From the NCBI GenBank assembly GCA_932294295.1, contig OW028576.1, positions 45,300,247-45,364,246 on the forward strand: DNA of 64,000 nt, given 5' to 3'. This DNA is from Alitta virens (Eukaryota; Annelida; Polychaeta; Phyllodocida; Nereididae). The position numbers were made by a program, and so were the translations under genes. Positions 20,746-31,381 of this stretch are shown here, in pieces. Below the pieces are notes generated by a model. The model saw nothing but the letters and a program-made list of their open reading frames with translations, made no database searches and was not told the origin of the DNA. Numbering within the stretch: position 1 is the first letter of the stretch; each line of letters starts with the position of its first letter.

Positions 20746-21821
20746 CTGCAAGAAAAACAACAACAAAACATTAAACAGATTTAAACTCTTCTATAAATAT
20801 TGACAAATTATAATTATTGACATGTAGCACTAATATAACACAATCAAAACAGATGTAAGGTTATGACAACACCGTATTTTAGTAACGGATTTTACACTGA
20901 TCTTTTAAATCACACCCACACATAACAAATACGGTGTGGCGATAGCATGGGCCCCCAACAGAAGTCCCAGGGGTCACGTTCCACAAGGAGACTGAACCCC
21001 AATTAGCTCAGGGTCTTGTCTCCTGGAAGGGGACCAGGGGAGGGTTCCAGGGAGAACTATATCTTGACTGACCCGTATCCCTCACAGGTCCACCCTTCTC
21101 CACTTTTATCATTGCCGCCATATACGGCCCCTTCCCCAAAGGGTGCCTTACCATCTGCCGCGCCAATTGCCAAAACATTTGCAGTGCCATAGCCAATATA
21201 TATAATATAAATAAAGAGTAAAATAGATTATTAGCTAATATAGTATAACATAAACATAAAGAAATAATAATTTGAATACATTCAATGCACATCTATCACA
21301 GTGCCAATGGCCAGAACGGTCTATGGACATAACAGGGTCAACCAAAACAATCTATGGACACTGCATCTACAGTATCAATGTCCAATTTTCTATAGCCGTT
21401 AAAGTATACTGCATATGCAGTGCCAACAGACACTACCAAAAAAAAGTCGCTCTACAGCCAGGCTAAAACCGGCATTATATCAAATCTACAACTTCTGCTT
21501 AAAAAAAGTTTGACAAGAAATTGGTTCCAATGACATCAAAAATGATGAAGAATCCAGTTTCTGTGTTATCGCTACAAAAGTTTATTAAAATAGAGAAACA
21601 TAAATACCACTTTTCTTCAATTGTTGAGCCTGACTTAGAAAGATGAAAGTTTTACACAAATGTCTAGCAAATGAAGAATTTGGCGCTATAGACCAAACAT
21701 GGATTTCAAATTTTGAGCTAACCTAGTCGTCTTTCTGGATGCAAGCCACTGGTAAAGAAGGCATCTGGCTAATATGCAGATAGCACGGCTCTTAATATAG
21801 TACAATCATAACAATATTTAC
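20746..21821 (-). other. Intron-like sequence
   Basis: No coding signal. A GC-richer block at 20935-21190 (CACGTTCCACAAGGAGACTG and CCTTCCCCAAAGGGTGCC) is unlike its AT-rich surroundings and may be part of a repeat. Confidence 0.35.
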
Positions 21822-21926
21822 AGAAGTAAATCTTCCACTTCGTCTCTGGTTCAGGCATGGAATTGGCCACAGCAGTCAAAGTAATGTTCTGCCAAAAATC
21901 CTGTAGGTTTCCTGGCACTGCTGGAC
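21822..21926 (-). CDS. Exon with Ig-strand-like sequence
   Basis: 105 nt, phase 1 at both ends: acceptor TATAATTTAG, donor T|GTAAAT. The 35 residues include WQNITLTAVANSMPEPETKW, which resembles the B-to-C strand region of an Ig domain (NVTLTCxAxSxPEPxxxW), but the expected cysteine is alanine. Only half a domain is present. It could be a decayed or redeployed Ig exon; alternatively the resemblance is chance. Confidence 0.5.
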
Positions 21927-22255
21927 CTAAATTATAACAATAACCATATTAATTTATTACTATTTTACATTCTAGTATGTACCAGTCATTTCCCTTTAAA
22001 TTTTGCTGTATCTGACTTTTGTTACTTACGCTTCAATCTAGAATTCTTCGTATATCATTAAAAAGAATTCTGCGATTTTCCAAAATATGACATAATCATA
22101 CAATACAACAATTAATTGGGACCACACATCCAAACTTATACAAATAAATATAAAAAACATTGGTACCTTCGGCATCAGCAAAATTTGCCAATCAGCGATA
22201 TTTACCACCCCCTAAAACTGAATAGTAAATAAAGCTGAAATAATATTCTTCCTAC

Positions 22256-22345
22256 CTGGCTCCTTAGTTAAATGCAAATGAGGCTCAGCTTCGGATATCG
22301 GTATGGTTTCATTTGTCATCATATCCTTCATGTTCCCAGTCGTTT
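22256..22345 (-). CDS. Stalk exon
   Basis: 90 nt, phase 1-1: acceptor AATGAAAG, donor CCAG|GTAGGA. The 30 residues (TTGNMKDMMTNETIPISEAE...) are Thr/Glu/Met-rich without hydrophobic core, fitting an extracellular spacer. The acceptor lacks a strong pyrimidine tract. Confidence 0.5.
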
Positions 22346-22481
22346 CTTTCATTTTAATTACAAGAATCACTCAATTTATTTACATACACTTACTTTTGTA
22401 GATTAAATGACTTTGTATATGATACAAAATATGAACTATTCTGAATACATCTTAAAACAGTATAATAGAAAGAATATTTAC

Positions 22482-22555
22482 CAGCAAAATCAGGTTGTTT
22501 TTGTGGTGTTGAAGTAGCCTTTTCAGTTTCACCCCTATCCATGGTACTGCTCATT
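22482..22555 (-). CDS. Stalk exon related to the TTMxE family, 5' edge uncertain
   Basis: STMDRGETEKATSTPQKQPD followed by donor GCTG|GTAAAT. The start resembles the repeated exons at 23921, 24307 and 24650 (TTM/STI followed by E/T-rich sequence), but the expected AG acceptor reads GA, so splicing here may be lost or use TATAG further upstream (near 22596). Confidence 0.4.
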
Positions 22556-22837
22556 ATTTTCAGCGCTTTTGGACCAAAAAATATTCCTATACTTACACCA
22601 CACGCCAGGTGTTCCCATCCATCCAAATTTTGTCAATACACAAGGAGTATTTAATTAAAAAAATATATAGCACCTGTGCGCACATTTTAAATATATATCA
22701 ACAACCAATAAACAAGAAACAAACAGCATATATTTTACAAAAGAATTAGACAAGGATTTTCCTGAGGCTTGAAAAACCCCTCAAGGTTGGAGATTCAAAC
22801 CAATGCATTGAGTAGAGTTAGATTTAGTTTGCTCTGA

Positions 22838-22890
22838 TAGATATATAGATAGATATAGATAGATATTTAAATATATAGATAGATAGCTTG
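22838..22890. repeat. GATA microsatellite
   Basis: Interrupted (GATA)n with TATATAGATAGAT units. A similar tract lies at 43310-43333. Confidence 0.85.
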
Positions 22891-23325
22891 ACCGTTAACA
22901 GTCTTGTTGGCACAAGCAATTACAGTGTATGGGCTTTTGTACAATTTGAGTATAGCATTATTCTTTCTGTATATGCTGTATATCAGTAATAGGTGTGTCA
23001 ACCACAAATTGCACTCTAATGTTCACCTCAAATGCACCTGCACTACGAGCCCCCCCCCCCCCCTTACTTTGCCAGGGAGTGGATGACAGTAGCTCATTCA
23101 ATTTCACTGACTCAATAGAACTCCATTCAAACATAGAACTGATTGTAATGATTCAGCTAACCGCAAGTAGTTATTGCTGAATCAATGAAGTTTAATGCTA
23201 CATTTCGGAGAATATTTAAGCGACAACTAAATACTTTTTGAAAGAAATTAAACTTGCACTGAATACGAGTAAACGGAATAGTCTCCCGTGATGTCAACAT
23301 AATAATGGTAGTGATATAGCATTAC

Positions 23326-23415
23326 CCTCAGTCTGGCCATTATGGCTGGTAGAACTTGTCCCATTTGTCTTTTTCTTCTGCTTGGGATCTTCAGTGGTTT
23401 CAGTTAATGTTAAAC
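23326..23415 (-). CDS. Stalk exon
   Basis: 90 nt, phase 1-1: acceptor CGTATTTAG, donor GAGG|GTAATG. The residues LTLTETTEDPKQKKKTNGTS... are Thr/Lys/Ser-rich with an NGT glycosylation sequon. It begins and ends like the next exon (23493), suggesting descent by duplication. Likely extracellular spacer. Confidence 0.6.
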
Positions 23416-23492
23416 CTAAATACGTAAAATGCATGAAATGAGAGCCTCTGATGACATTAAGCAAACTAAAATGTGTAATAAAATCATAATAC

Positions 23493-23576
23493 CCTCTGTT
23501 GTCTGCTCTTTTTGGCCAGCAGTTGTGGAGATATATTCTTGTGTCAAATCAATTTTGGTTTCAGTTGGTGATAAAC
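23493..23576 (-). CDS. Stalk exon
   Basis: 84 nt, phase 1-1: acceptor TTTTTCACAG, donor GAGG|GTATTA. It encodes LSPTETKIDLTQEYISTTAG and QKEQTTE. A decayed paralogue with stop codons lies at 25450-25539. Confidence 0.6.
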
Positions 23577-23920
23577 CTGTGAAAAATGGTTCACTGAATT
23601 ATTAATCAAATATACTGACCAAATGTTATCCGATTAGTGACCTTCTATGCTCTTTATTATATTGCCACAATGAAACGACATTGATTAAAATCAATCATTA
23701 CTGTCAAATACCATTCGTAAATCAATTCCAATTCTGTCGTATACTACATGGTTTATAAACTGAATTGATATTTATATTACGCAGACCTACTAAAATTAGT
23801 TCGGACATGAGGAGTTTTGGTAGGAATTACACATTAAAGCAATACATATACATCACTAGCTCAATTAACAATAAATATGTAACATATCTTAAGCAGAGCA
23901 ATAAAATTAATAGGACCTAC

Positions 23921-24022
23921 TTAGTTCCTGTGTCACGTTCGTATTTCCAATGGGCTTGAGTGTTACTCCAGCCGGTTTCTTCAGAGGTTTAGTAGTTTCA
24001 ATGGTCTCTTTCATTGTAGTAA
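23921..24022 (-). CDS. Repeated stalk exon, copy 3
   Basis: 102 nt, phase 1-1: acceptor GTTTTTAAG, donor A|GTAGGT. It encodes TTMKETIETTKPLKKPAGVT followed by LKPIGNTNVTQEL. It shares the pattern TTM-x-E-T-I-x-TT then P-x-x-VTLxPIGN with 24307 and 24650, and flanking intron sequence is also shared. Confidence 0.65.
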
Positions 24023-24306
24023 CTTAAAAACAATGCATTACACTAGTCTTGGTTTATAATTGTTGATCACATCAATTTTGTTAGCTTACACGTATAGTTT
24101 GTTCATCATATCTTTTCATGAACTAGCTGAAAAAAACTGTTGCGCTTTACATGAAATTTGGGGCTCGTCCAAGATTAGATCACAATTTGCTTTACTATCA
24201 AAGATTCCAAAATATAAATTAATACTGTCAGGTGCAATACTTATATCAGACTAGTTCAATTGACGAGTATGAAAAGTACCCAAGAGAAGAGCAATAAACT
24301 TCATAC

Positions 24307-24405
24307 TTGGTATCTGGGAGAAGGTTATGTTTCCAATGGGATTGAGTGTTACTTCAACTTCTGCCTTTACATACTCAGTGGTTCTTGTTTCTTTGATCGT
24401 AGAAC
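24307..24405 (-). CDS. Repeated stalk exon, copy 2
   Basis: 99 nt, phase 1-1: acceptor ATTTTTAAG, donor A|GTATGA. It encodes STIKETRTTEYVKAEVEVTL followed by NPIGNITFSQIP. NIT and related sequons suggest glycosylation. Exon plus intron forms a unit of about 330 bp repeated three times. Confidence 0.65.
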
Positions 24406-24649
24406 CTTAAAAATTGAAACACAATTTGTTAATCACATAATCTAATTTCTGCTGGCTTTGTGGTAAATAACATGAAATTGGGGGCTTGTCTGTGATTTGG
24501 ACCACAATTGGTTTATTATATAAACAACATTATTCAGTGTAATTTATCAGCATTGTTCAAAATGATATTCGAACTTGAAGGGTGCGCAACAAGCTTTGAG
24601 CTTGTTGTTATAAAATCAGAAGACTTAAGGAAACCTTAGAGTGTCTTAC

Positions 24650-24724
24650 CAACGGGTATGAGTGTTACTGCAACTGGCGTCCTCACACGCTCTGTGGTTT
24701 TAATGATTTCTTCCATTGTAGTAC
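24650..24724 (-). CDS. Repeated stalk exon, copy 1
   Basis: 75 nt, phase 1-1: acceptor TTTTTTAAG, donor G|GTAAGA. It encodes TTMEEIIKTTERVRTPVAVT followed by LIPVG. It is shorter than copies 2 and 3 because the donor falls right after the PVG motif. Confidence 0.65.
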
Positions 24725-25449
24725 CTTAAAAAATCAATAAATAATATATTAATCACATCATTTTATTTGTGCTGGCTTTGTTGCATAACACATGAAATTG
24801 GGGCCTTGTGCAGGATTTGGAGCACAATTTCTTTGTTCAAAAATGTAAAATATAAATTTAACATTATTCTATGTGATCAGCATTCTTCAAAATTACATGC
24901 AAACTTGAAGAGTGTGTAACTGATTCGGTGATAAATATCAATTAGAGATGAAGATTGCAATGCAAAAAGTTCACATTTTGCACATAGCTGTTCACCATTT
25001 TACTGATAAGGACTTCTTGACATGTGTGCAATCGATGAACTTCTTATTTATAAAGGAGAATCAAATGAACAACACAAGTTAAACTTCAACTTGGAATTCA
25101 AAAGAATGAACCAAACGGAAATTGAAAATGTAGAAATAAGAAGCAGAATGTGGGTAAAGAAATTATAGAAACCAATGAGAAAATCTGTGAAATGGAAGTA
25201 TCAGTTTGACATCACAAAGATTAGGTTGGGTTCACCATTTCAAGAAGAAGATGATTAACAATACACATAAATTGCTCTGTGTTGACATGTTTCTAAAAAG
25301 TGATTTGTTTTAAAAGGTTTAGAAAGTTTGGGTCCTGAATATGCAACAGATTATGTCAAAATCAAAGCAAAGTATGAACTTAATGAAATCAAACATAAAA
25401 TGTAAATAGGAATCTTGCACACTAAAATGTATAAGAGAAGTAATATTAC

Positions 25450-25539
25450 CCTCTGTTATCCATTCTTTTCAGCTCACAGTTGTGGAGATAGTTTCATATT
25501 CTTTACAACAAATTTATTTGGTTTCCATTGATGCTTAAC
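25450..25539 (-). pseudogene. Decayed stalk exon
   Basis: Splice-like edges (TTTTCCCAG acceptor, GAGG|GTAATA donor) and sequence similarity to the exon at 23493-23576, including TATCTCCACAACTG. In the expected phase it holds stop codons (TAA near the start, TGA later), so it cannot be coding. Confidence 0.6.
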
Positions 25540-26839
25540 CTGGGAAAATGGTTTATTGATTTACCTTTTAAAAATTTTTTTTGATGCCTGTGAGGGATGT
25601 ATCTATGAATTTTTCCTTTTTTCACAACAAGTGTGGTTTAAATTTTCACAGGAATTACACAAACAATAGAATTAAAAGATGGGAGTCAGTCTCTCTCTCT
25701 GATTATTACAATTGTAAGTCAGTCGTTGTCTTTTGTCATGTTATATGGTTCCATATTTCTGCTTAAATCATTAGTTGATTCAATACTGTTGAACCTGCAT
25801 GACCTCAGGTGATGACACACATTTATTGCTTCCTGGTTGCTTTCTGGTTCTTTCGTACTTCTATTGTAATCTTTACCGGAAATAAATCCAATACCAATGA
25901 CAACATAAGCTGCTAAGATATCAAGAAGTCCAACGTAAAAACTTTTGAGAATGCTTTTTCTATTGTAATTAAAATGTTACTGGATTGGTGATCTTCGCGC
26001 TGCATTGCATTTTTGTAATGGTGATTAAAAAAATTGTATGTCATTCTAACCATCATAAACATTCGTCAAAAAACCTTTAAATGCATTTAAATATTTTCAT
26101 GAAGGGACAAGAAACTATGGCAATCAACATTAGTGCATCAGCTGGCAGATAATGGTCGGGCACTACACTGGTAGTGTGAGCGCGCGTCTTGATGCCGAGG
26201 TGTGAAGACTGCACAGACGACTTAAGGGATTTCTCCTTCCATCAAAAAGTACAGGATTAATCTACCGCAGTTTCAAAGAAAATAATTTCAGAAGATAATC
26301 TAAAACAATACATTTAATTAATTTTTATTGGCTCTAACTTTTATAATAACAATCACAGTTTGAAACCAGAATTGCCCTACAGTGTAAGAGTAAGTCAAAA
26401 CAAAACCATAGTATATCATCTTATCAAAATAAGAATTTAAACGTACAACAAACTTCAACCTCATTAAACAGCTTCAGTATGGTTAATCCTGCCTGTAAAA
26501 GGAGATTATACAGTACAGACATATACTGAAATCCAAAAGTTACATCTTTAATTTCCGAGTAAATGAAGCATTACCTAAAGAACTACTAAACTTCAAAATT
26601 AAATTTATGTAAATGCGAACGAACACTTATGGTATATCAAAAGGTTATATTGTTCATTTTAAGACAACTGCAATTACAAAACTTCCCACTTCAATAGTCA
26701 TTTGTCATGTTGTGGAACAGCAAGATGCATACATTTGTAAGGTACTGCTGTGCAACCAAACCAATGAAAGAGAATATTTCGCATAGTAAACTTTCATATA
26801 TGGCTTCAGAAGATCAACCCTTGAAGTCATCTGACAGCA
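25540..26839 (-). other. Intergenic or intron sequence, 3' of TM exon 4
   Basis: No gene. 26150-26230 is a GC-richer block with a TCGGGCACTACACTGGTAG start, perhaps a SINE fragment. 26700-26800 shares a block with 47230-47290 and lies where the 3' UTR of the next exon should be. Confidence 0.35.
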
Positions 26840-27096
26840 TTACATCTGCCACTGCTCATCTCTTTGATTTGCTTCCTGTAGTTTGCCTTGTTCTTCTCCT
26901 TTACATGCATCTGACACCTCATATGCGTTCTGACCAGGCATCATGTCATCTGCCTCTGTGTTTCTTGCTTTGCTCTTTTTGAACCATCTGTGGTTAGCCT
27001 TTTTTTGCTTTTTCCAGTAAACATATCCTAAGACACAGCAACAGCAAATCAATCCAGCCACGCAGCCTCCAATAATTTTACCTATGTTGCTTTCAC
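26840..27096 (-). CDS. Terminal exon with TM helix and long tail (TM exon 4)
   Basis: Phase-1 terminal exon: acceptor TCTTTTTTTTTCAG, 84 codons and a stop. It starts GESNIGKIIGGCVAGLICCC, with one hydrophobic helix (about residues 7-28) carrying four consecutive cysteines, possible palmitoylation sites. The basic YWKKQKK follows. The tail of about 55 residues is charged and contains NAYEVSDA, a tyrosine in an acidic/polar context, and ends RDEQWQM. It is the longest of the five tails. Upstream ectodomain exons for this end were not found in 27.1-33.2 kb. Confidence 0.7.
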
Positions 27097-28872
27097 CTGA
27101 AAAAAAAAGATTCAAGAAATACTCTTTATAATATCCAAACTCTGTCTTGACGCATGACCCTCGATCATACCTTTCCGCAGGAGAGTGTCTTGGAGAATTC
27201 GAGGGAGCAAGAATCTTAGTGGGGGAGCAAGGAATTTGACAGTGTAGATCAGTTTATTTTAACCATACGAATACAAAGCTACGAGTCACTGTCCTTAATA
27301 AGATGATGCAACGTCGTATCGGATGAATTTAAAGAACTTACTTTTGTTTGTCGCTTAGTTAAATTTAACGTGCGTAGTGATTGACCAACTGCCATGGCCT
27401 ATCTGGCAATGCTTTTATATCTGCTAGACCCTCGTCTACGACGTGGCCTGAAGGTCTAGGTCTAAACTGATCTGAACTACTTAATATTCTAAACTATATA
27501 TACAACTACCATAATTTTGATCTTTTCTTTTGGTCGTATGTTCATATTCTTTGGAGGAAGGTACAAACTTCAAAATATACAAAGTTAGAGATTCTTCTGA
27601 AACATTATTTGGACAGTCTTTTGCCGCATTCCTTGTATCAAACAAGAGGCATCAGGAACAATCCAAACTGTAGCAGATCACTAATACAATACTTAGATGC
27701 AGAAGACATCACCTTAAGAAGGGACGATATAATTTTTCTTACCAATTGTTGGGCACGATTACAACTTCATGAATTTTTTAATTTAAGGAAATCCTACAGG
27801 ATCAACTGGTATCTTTTAGTGCTAGAGATAACCAATTTCATCAGTACGAGACTTTATACAGCTACCAGCCTCAGGACGAAGGATAATAAAAATAATCTCT
27901 TACGGAACAAATCATAGTCCATGGTCAGGTGACTCAGGTCTTCAACGAAACTACTTCCAAAACTTGTCAAGCTAGTTTTAAACAAAGAGTCGTATTGAAC
28001 AATTATGAAACCTTACCTTATGGTACACCTACAACATTCAGTATAACAAGATATTGCAAGATGTGTTCAAAACGTTTACAAGTAAAACATCCAACATTAA
28101 TTTTTTTGCTGTAAGAATAAAAAATGTTTTGAAAATGACTCTGAAAACACCAACAAATCCATTGCTGATCAATTAACATGAACTGTGTGGAATTAAGCAA
28201 CTTTTATTTTACCGGGTTAATTTGTATTCAATGAGAGACGAGGACTGCACTACAACTTAGGCCTCTTATTTAGGTATTTCACAGCTGATTTGGATAGTAA
28301 AATAAACATTTCTTGGGGAAGATTTTCTTGACATGTCCATGAGACATGCTATAAGGCATTTCACAATTTTGACCTAATTAAAATTATTCAACACTTTTAA
28401 TTCATTTCATCAATAAGACCAAAATTAAGGCAAGGTATGCTGAGCAGACCACCTCACAATTCTTTTTGGACCTGGGTATCTATATTATATTCCGTTTTGG
28501 CCCTTTAGGAGGTTTGGAACCCTTAGTGGCGTCAATAGGCGCCCTACGGGCCTGTCTTTCCATACTAACTTTCACAATGACAATCTACGCAATTGGCTAT
28601 TCATACCATGTTGGCAAATGCTATTCAGTGTGATGTTCATCATTCTGCTACCCGTTCTTCGAGGCCTCCACCACATCACCATGTTCACTCTCTGCAGCTT
28701 GACTGATATGCATGCATGCAGTGCTTTCAAAACGTCCAAATTCCGAAAGCGCCCGTAACCAAAGCGTCCATGTCCTACCATGTTTCTTAAGGCTTCATGT
28801 CTCACTCTCGATCACTCATCAACGTCCAACACACACTGATATTCATCTGTTTCTGCCAGCCGTTCGTCAGGC
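27097..28872. other. Intron or intergenic sequence, no gene
   Basis: The open frame at 27609-27917 (+) has no motif or codon signal and I do not accept it as a gene. No TM or repeat-exon signature was seen on the minus strand. Confidence 0.35.
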
Positions 28873-29600
28873 CCTCCATCAGATTGGCACGTTTACCATG
28901 TGCTTTTAACTCTCGTCATTAAGCAAAACGTGTGAATGACATCATCGAGGGAATCCCCTCCCCCTCAATGGTGGAACCCCAAACTGTCAAGAACCTTGAA
29001 CCATCAGCAGTGTGAATGCAGGTTGCCTGGGAAGTGTTCCAGTGAAAAGCTCTCCATCACATCGCAATGTTTACTCTTTGCTCAGTAGGTCAGCAGTGCA
29101 AGAGACTTGCGAATGACGTCATCACGGGAATCTACTAAAAGGGGGAACCCCGTGGCAAAAATGGCGGGAAATGAAGCAACTTGGATAACACTAGGATCAT
29201 ATACATGGCCGAATATTCATTTTCTTAATTGCAATTAAGAAGCCAGTTAAAAATTGGGGCATAGGTAATGGTGTGTAGTGCAATTAGCAAACTATAACAG
29301 AAGATGTGCTGTTAACTCTCGTCATCACACAAGACGCACGCATGACGTCATCGCCAGAATCTTCTAACAGGGGAACCCCAATGGCAAAAGTGCCACGGAC
29401 CATGGTATGGATACCCGTTTATATCAGGCAGAGCACAGCACACACACACACACACAATTAATAAATACATACACACATATGAAACGGTTCATCTTAAGCT
29501 GTTTGTCAAGCTCTCCATCAAATTGGTATGTTTACTTTCATGCGGTGACCGCAGTGCCCCTGGTGGGCAAGCATCTAGATCCCAGCCAAAGTGGCGGAAA
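28873..29600. repeat. Clustered degenerate repeat with TGACGTCA-like cores
   Basis: Parts of one unit recur near 28873, 29048, 29311 and 29512. Shared motifs are CTCCATCANATNG with GTTTAC, AACTCTCGTCAT, GAATGACGTCATC (28934 variant, 29112, 29341) and GGGGAACCCC (29370; variants elsewhere). Spacing varies (about 175-260 bp). The palindrome TGACGTCA matches the CRE core, though function is unknown. A (CA)n tract is at 29440-29456. Confidence 0.55.
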
Positions 29601-30780
29601 ACACCGATAGGTATCCCACAAGGATCAATGTGTTCCTGGAAAAGCGGGTAGATGCTAAGTAGCTCTTGGCCTACCTTGTAGACTGATATAATACAACAAT
29701 GCCTACTAGCTGGCATTGATACAACACACATTTTCTGGAATGATTCCTAAAATGATAATACCAAAATATATATGGGTGATTAAAAAAAAGTTTTAATGAT
29801 ACAAATAAAAAACCTTTTTCATTTTTAGCATTAAATGTACACTGATTGCAATTTGCATATATCTAAACGGGGAGGGGGTGTAACAGGAGTGGGAGGGTTC
29901 ATTAGCAACTAGGGGGGATCAAGAAATTTTTGGTGGGGGTTCTGATTGGTCAGGATTGATACGCTTGCGAGTAAAATGGTTATAAGCGTGTTTTGCTCCG
30001 GAAAATGAAGATAATAATTTTGTAAAACATAGCAAAGATATGACAATGTGACAATCAAAAAGCACAACTAGGCCATGCATAAGTATTACCAGAAAAACTT
30101 TGTTAGGATAAGTGCATTAGTGTTGGGAGTTCTGCTCCAGAAACAAGTGTCAAGGCGCCCAAGGCGGCCCACTCATTTCGAACTTAAGTTTGCAGTGCTA
30201 AAATTATTTTTCATATCACCATGACAGATATAAGGATAATGTGCCAAGGGCACTTAATACGCTTTGGCCGAGGCAGTACCCCTCACCCCTTATAAATAAG
30301 TGTTTTCAGAACAAGCAACATCAAATTTCTGCTGACCGTTTAATATATTTATAATAATTCAGTTGGTTTAACAAGATAAGTACAAAATGTAAACCGAATG
30401 ACACAAAAAATAATAGGATTTTTTAAATAATATGAAATATAAATAGTGATGTTAGACCATCAAAATTATGCCATATTATTATTATATACTATGCATAATT
30501 GCCTTATTATATTATAATATATATAATATATATGCAGGATTGGGCATTATACCCAGCTATAGAATTTCAATGACTGTTACCATATTCTTGCTGATAAATT
30601 AATGATGATCACTGTGGGACTAATTTGCAGTCTTCTACCTTTGAGATACATTCAAGGTTAGCACTGCATGGTACTGCAGTTTCCTACACCTTAGGAGGGG
30701 CCCCCCTTAATCCAAGGTCAGCACATGTGCTGCCACCTAATGATAACTACTTTACACAATGTCTGATAACTACTTTACAC
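29601..30780. other. No gene seen
   Basis: AT-rich, with palindromic (TATA)n near 30505-30532 and T- and G-rich tracts near 29870-29940. CTACTTTACACAATGTCTGA is partly duplicated just before 30780, next to the iteron element. Confidence 0.35.
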
Positions 30781-31381
30781 GGAGTATGGTTAACTCGGCC
30801 GCAAGACGACTCGTCCGCTACCAACTCGTACGCCGTTCAACCGACTCGTCCGCCGGCAAAGTAAACTCGTCCGCTGCCGAAGCCTACTCATCCGCTAACC
30901 CAGACTGACCCCTCCGCCGGCCTCCCGCTGGGCGAGGGACCACTTACCGACTCGCTCACCAGAAGAAAGTCAATATGTCCGCTGCTGGAGAGAAGGGAGA
31001 TCGGGGCAGACATGCGGCGGCCGCATCTTCGCGGCTAAGCGTTTGCCGGTGGCAGCCCTATCTCCCACGCCCCCCTCTCTTCATCATTTGGGTCTTTTAA
31101 AGTACATGTATGGCTAGCGTCTGCCTGACGGGGGGTTGGCCCGGGCCGCCCGGCTGCACCCCCGTTGCCATGGAATAGGCAGCCACCCTTCCCTATAAAT
31201 GGCGGACCAGTTGACTTTTTCTGCAGAGGACCAGTTAGTTTTCTGGCGGACCACTTGACTCTTATTAGCGGACCAGTTGACCACAGGTAACAGACCATTT
31301 GACCGGACTGGCGGACCAGTTGTACGGGCGGGCGAGTTGGTCAGAGGACCAGTCGTCTAGCGGACCAGTTGACTAGACCCC
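30781..31381. mobile_element. 601-bp iteron-rich TIR element with 8-bp target duplication
   Basis: Flanked by CTTTACAC on both sides (30773-30780, 31382-31389). The ends GGAGTATGGTTAACTCGG and the reverse complement of the right end GGGGTCTAGTCAACTGG match at 16 of the first 22 positions. The left third holds about seven copies of ACTCGTCCGC-like units at 15-22-bp spacing; the right third holds about eight copies of the inverse GCGGACCAGTTGAC. It is strongly GC-rich against AT-rich surroundings. No transposase, so non-autonomous. An 8-bp duplication and subterminal repeats suit the hAT or Zisupton type; the superfamily is unproven. Confidence 0.75.

Noticed and set aside
27160..27240. Possible exon (KFLAPPLRFLLPRILQDTLL on the minus strand)
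   Set aside because: The donor GTATGA exists but no acceptor, and the wording looks like a G/A-rich repeat.
27609..27917. 102-codon open frame on the plus strand
   Set aside because: No Kozak or splice context, no motif, and the sequence looks like intron. An ORF of this length is expected by chance.
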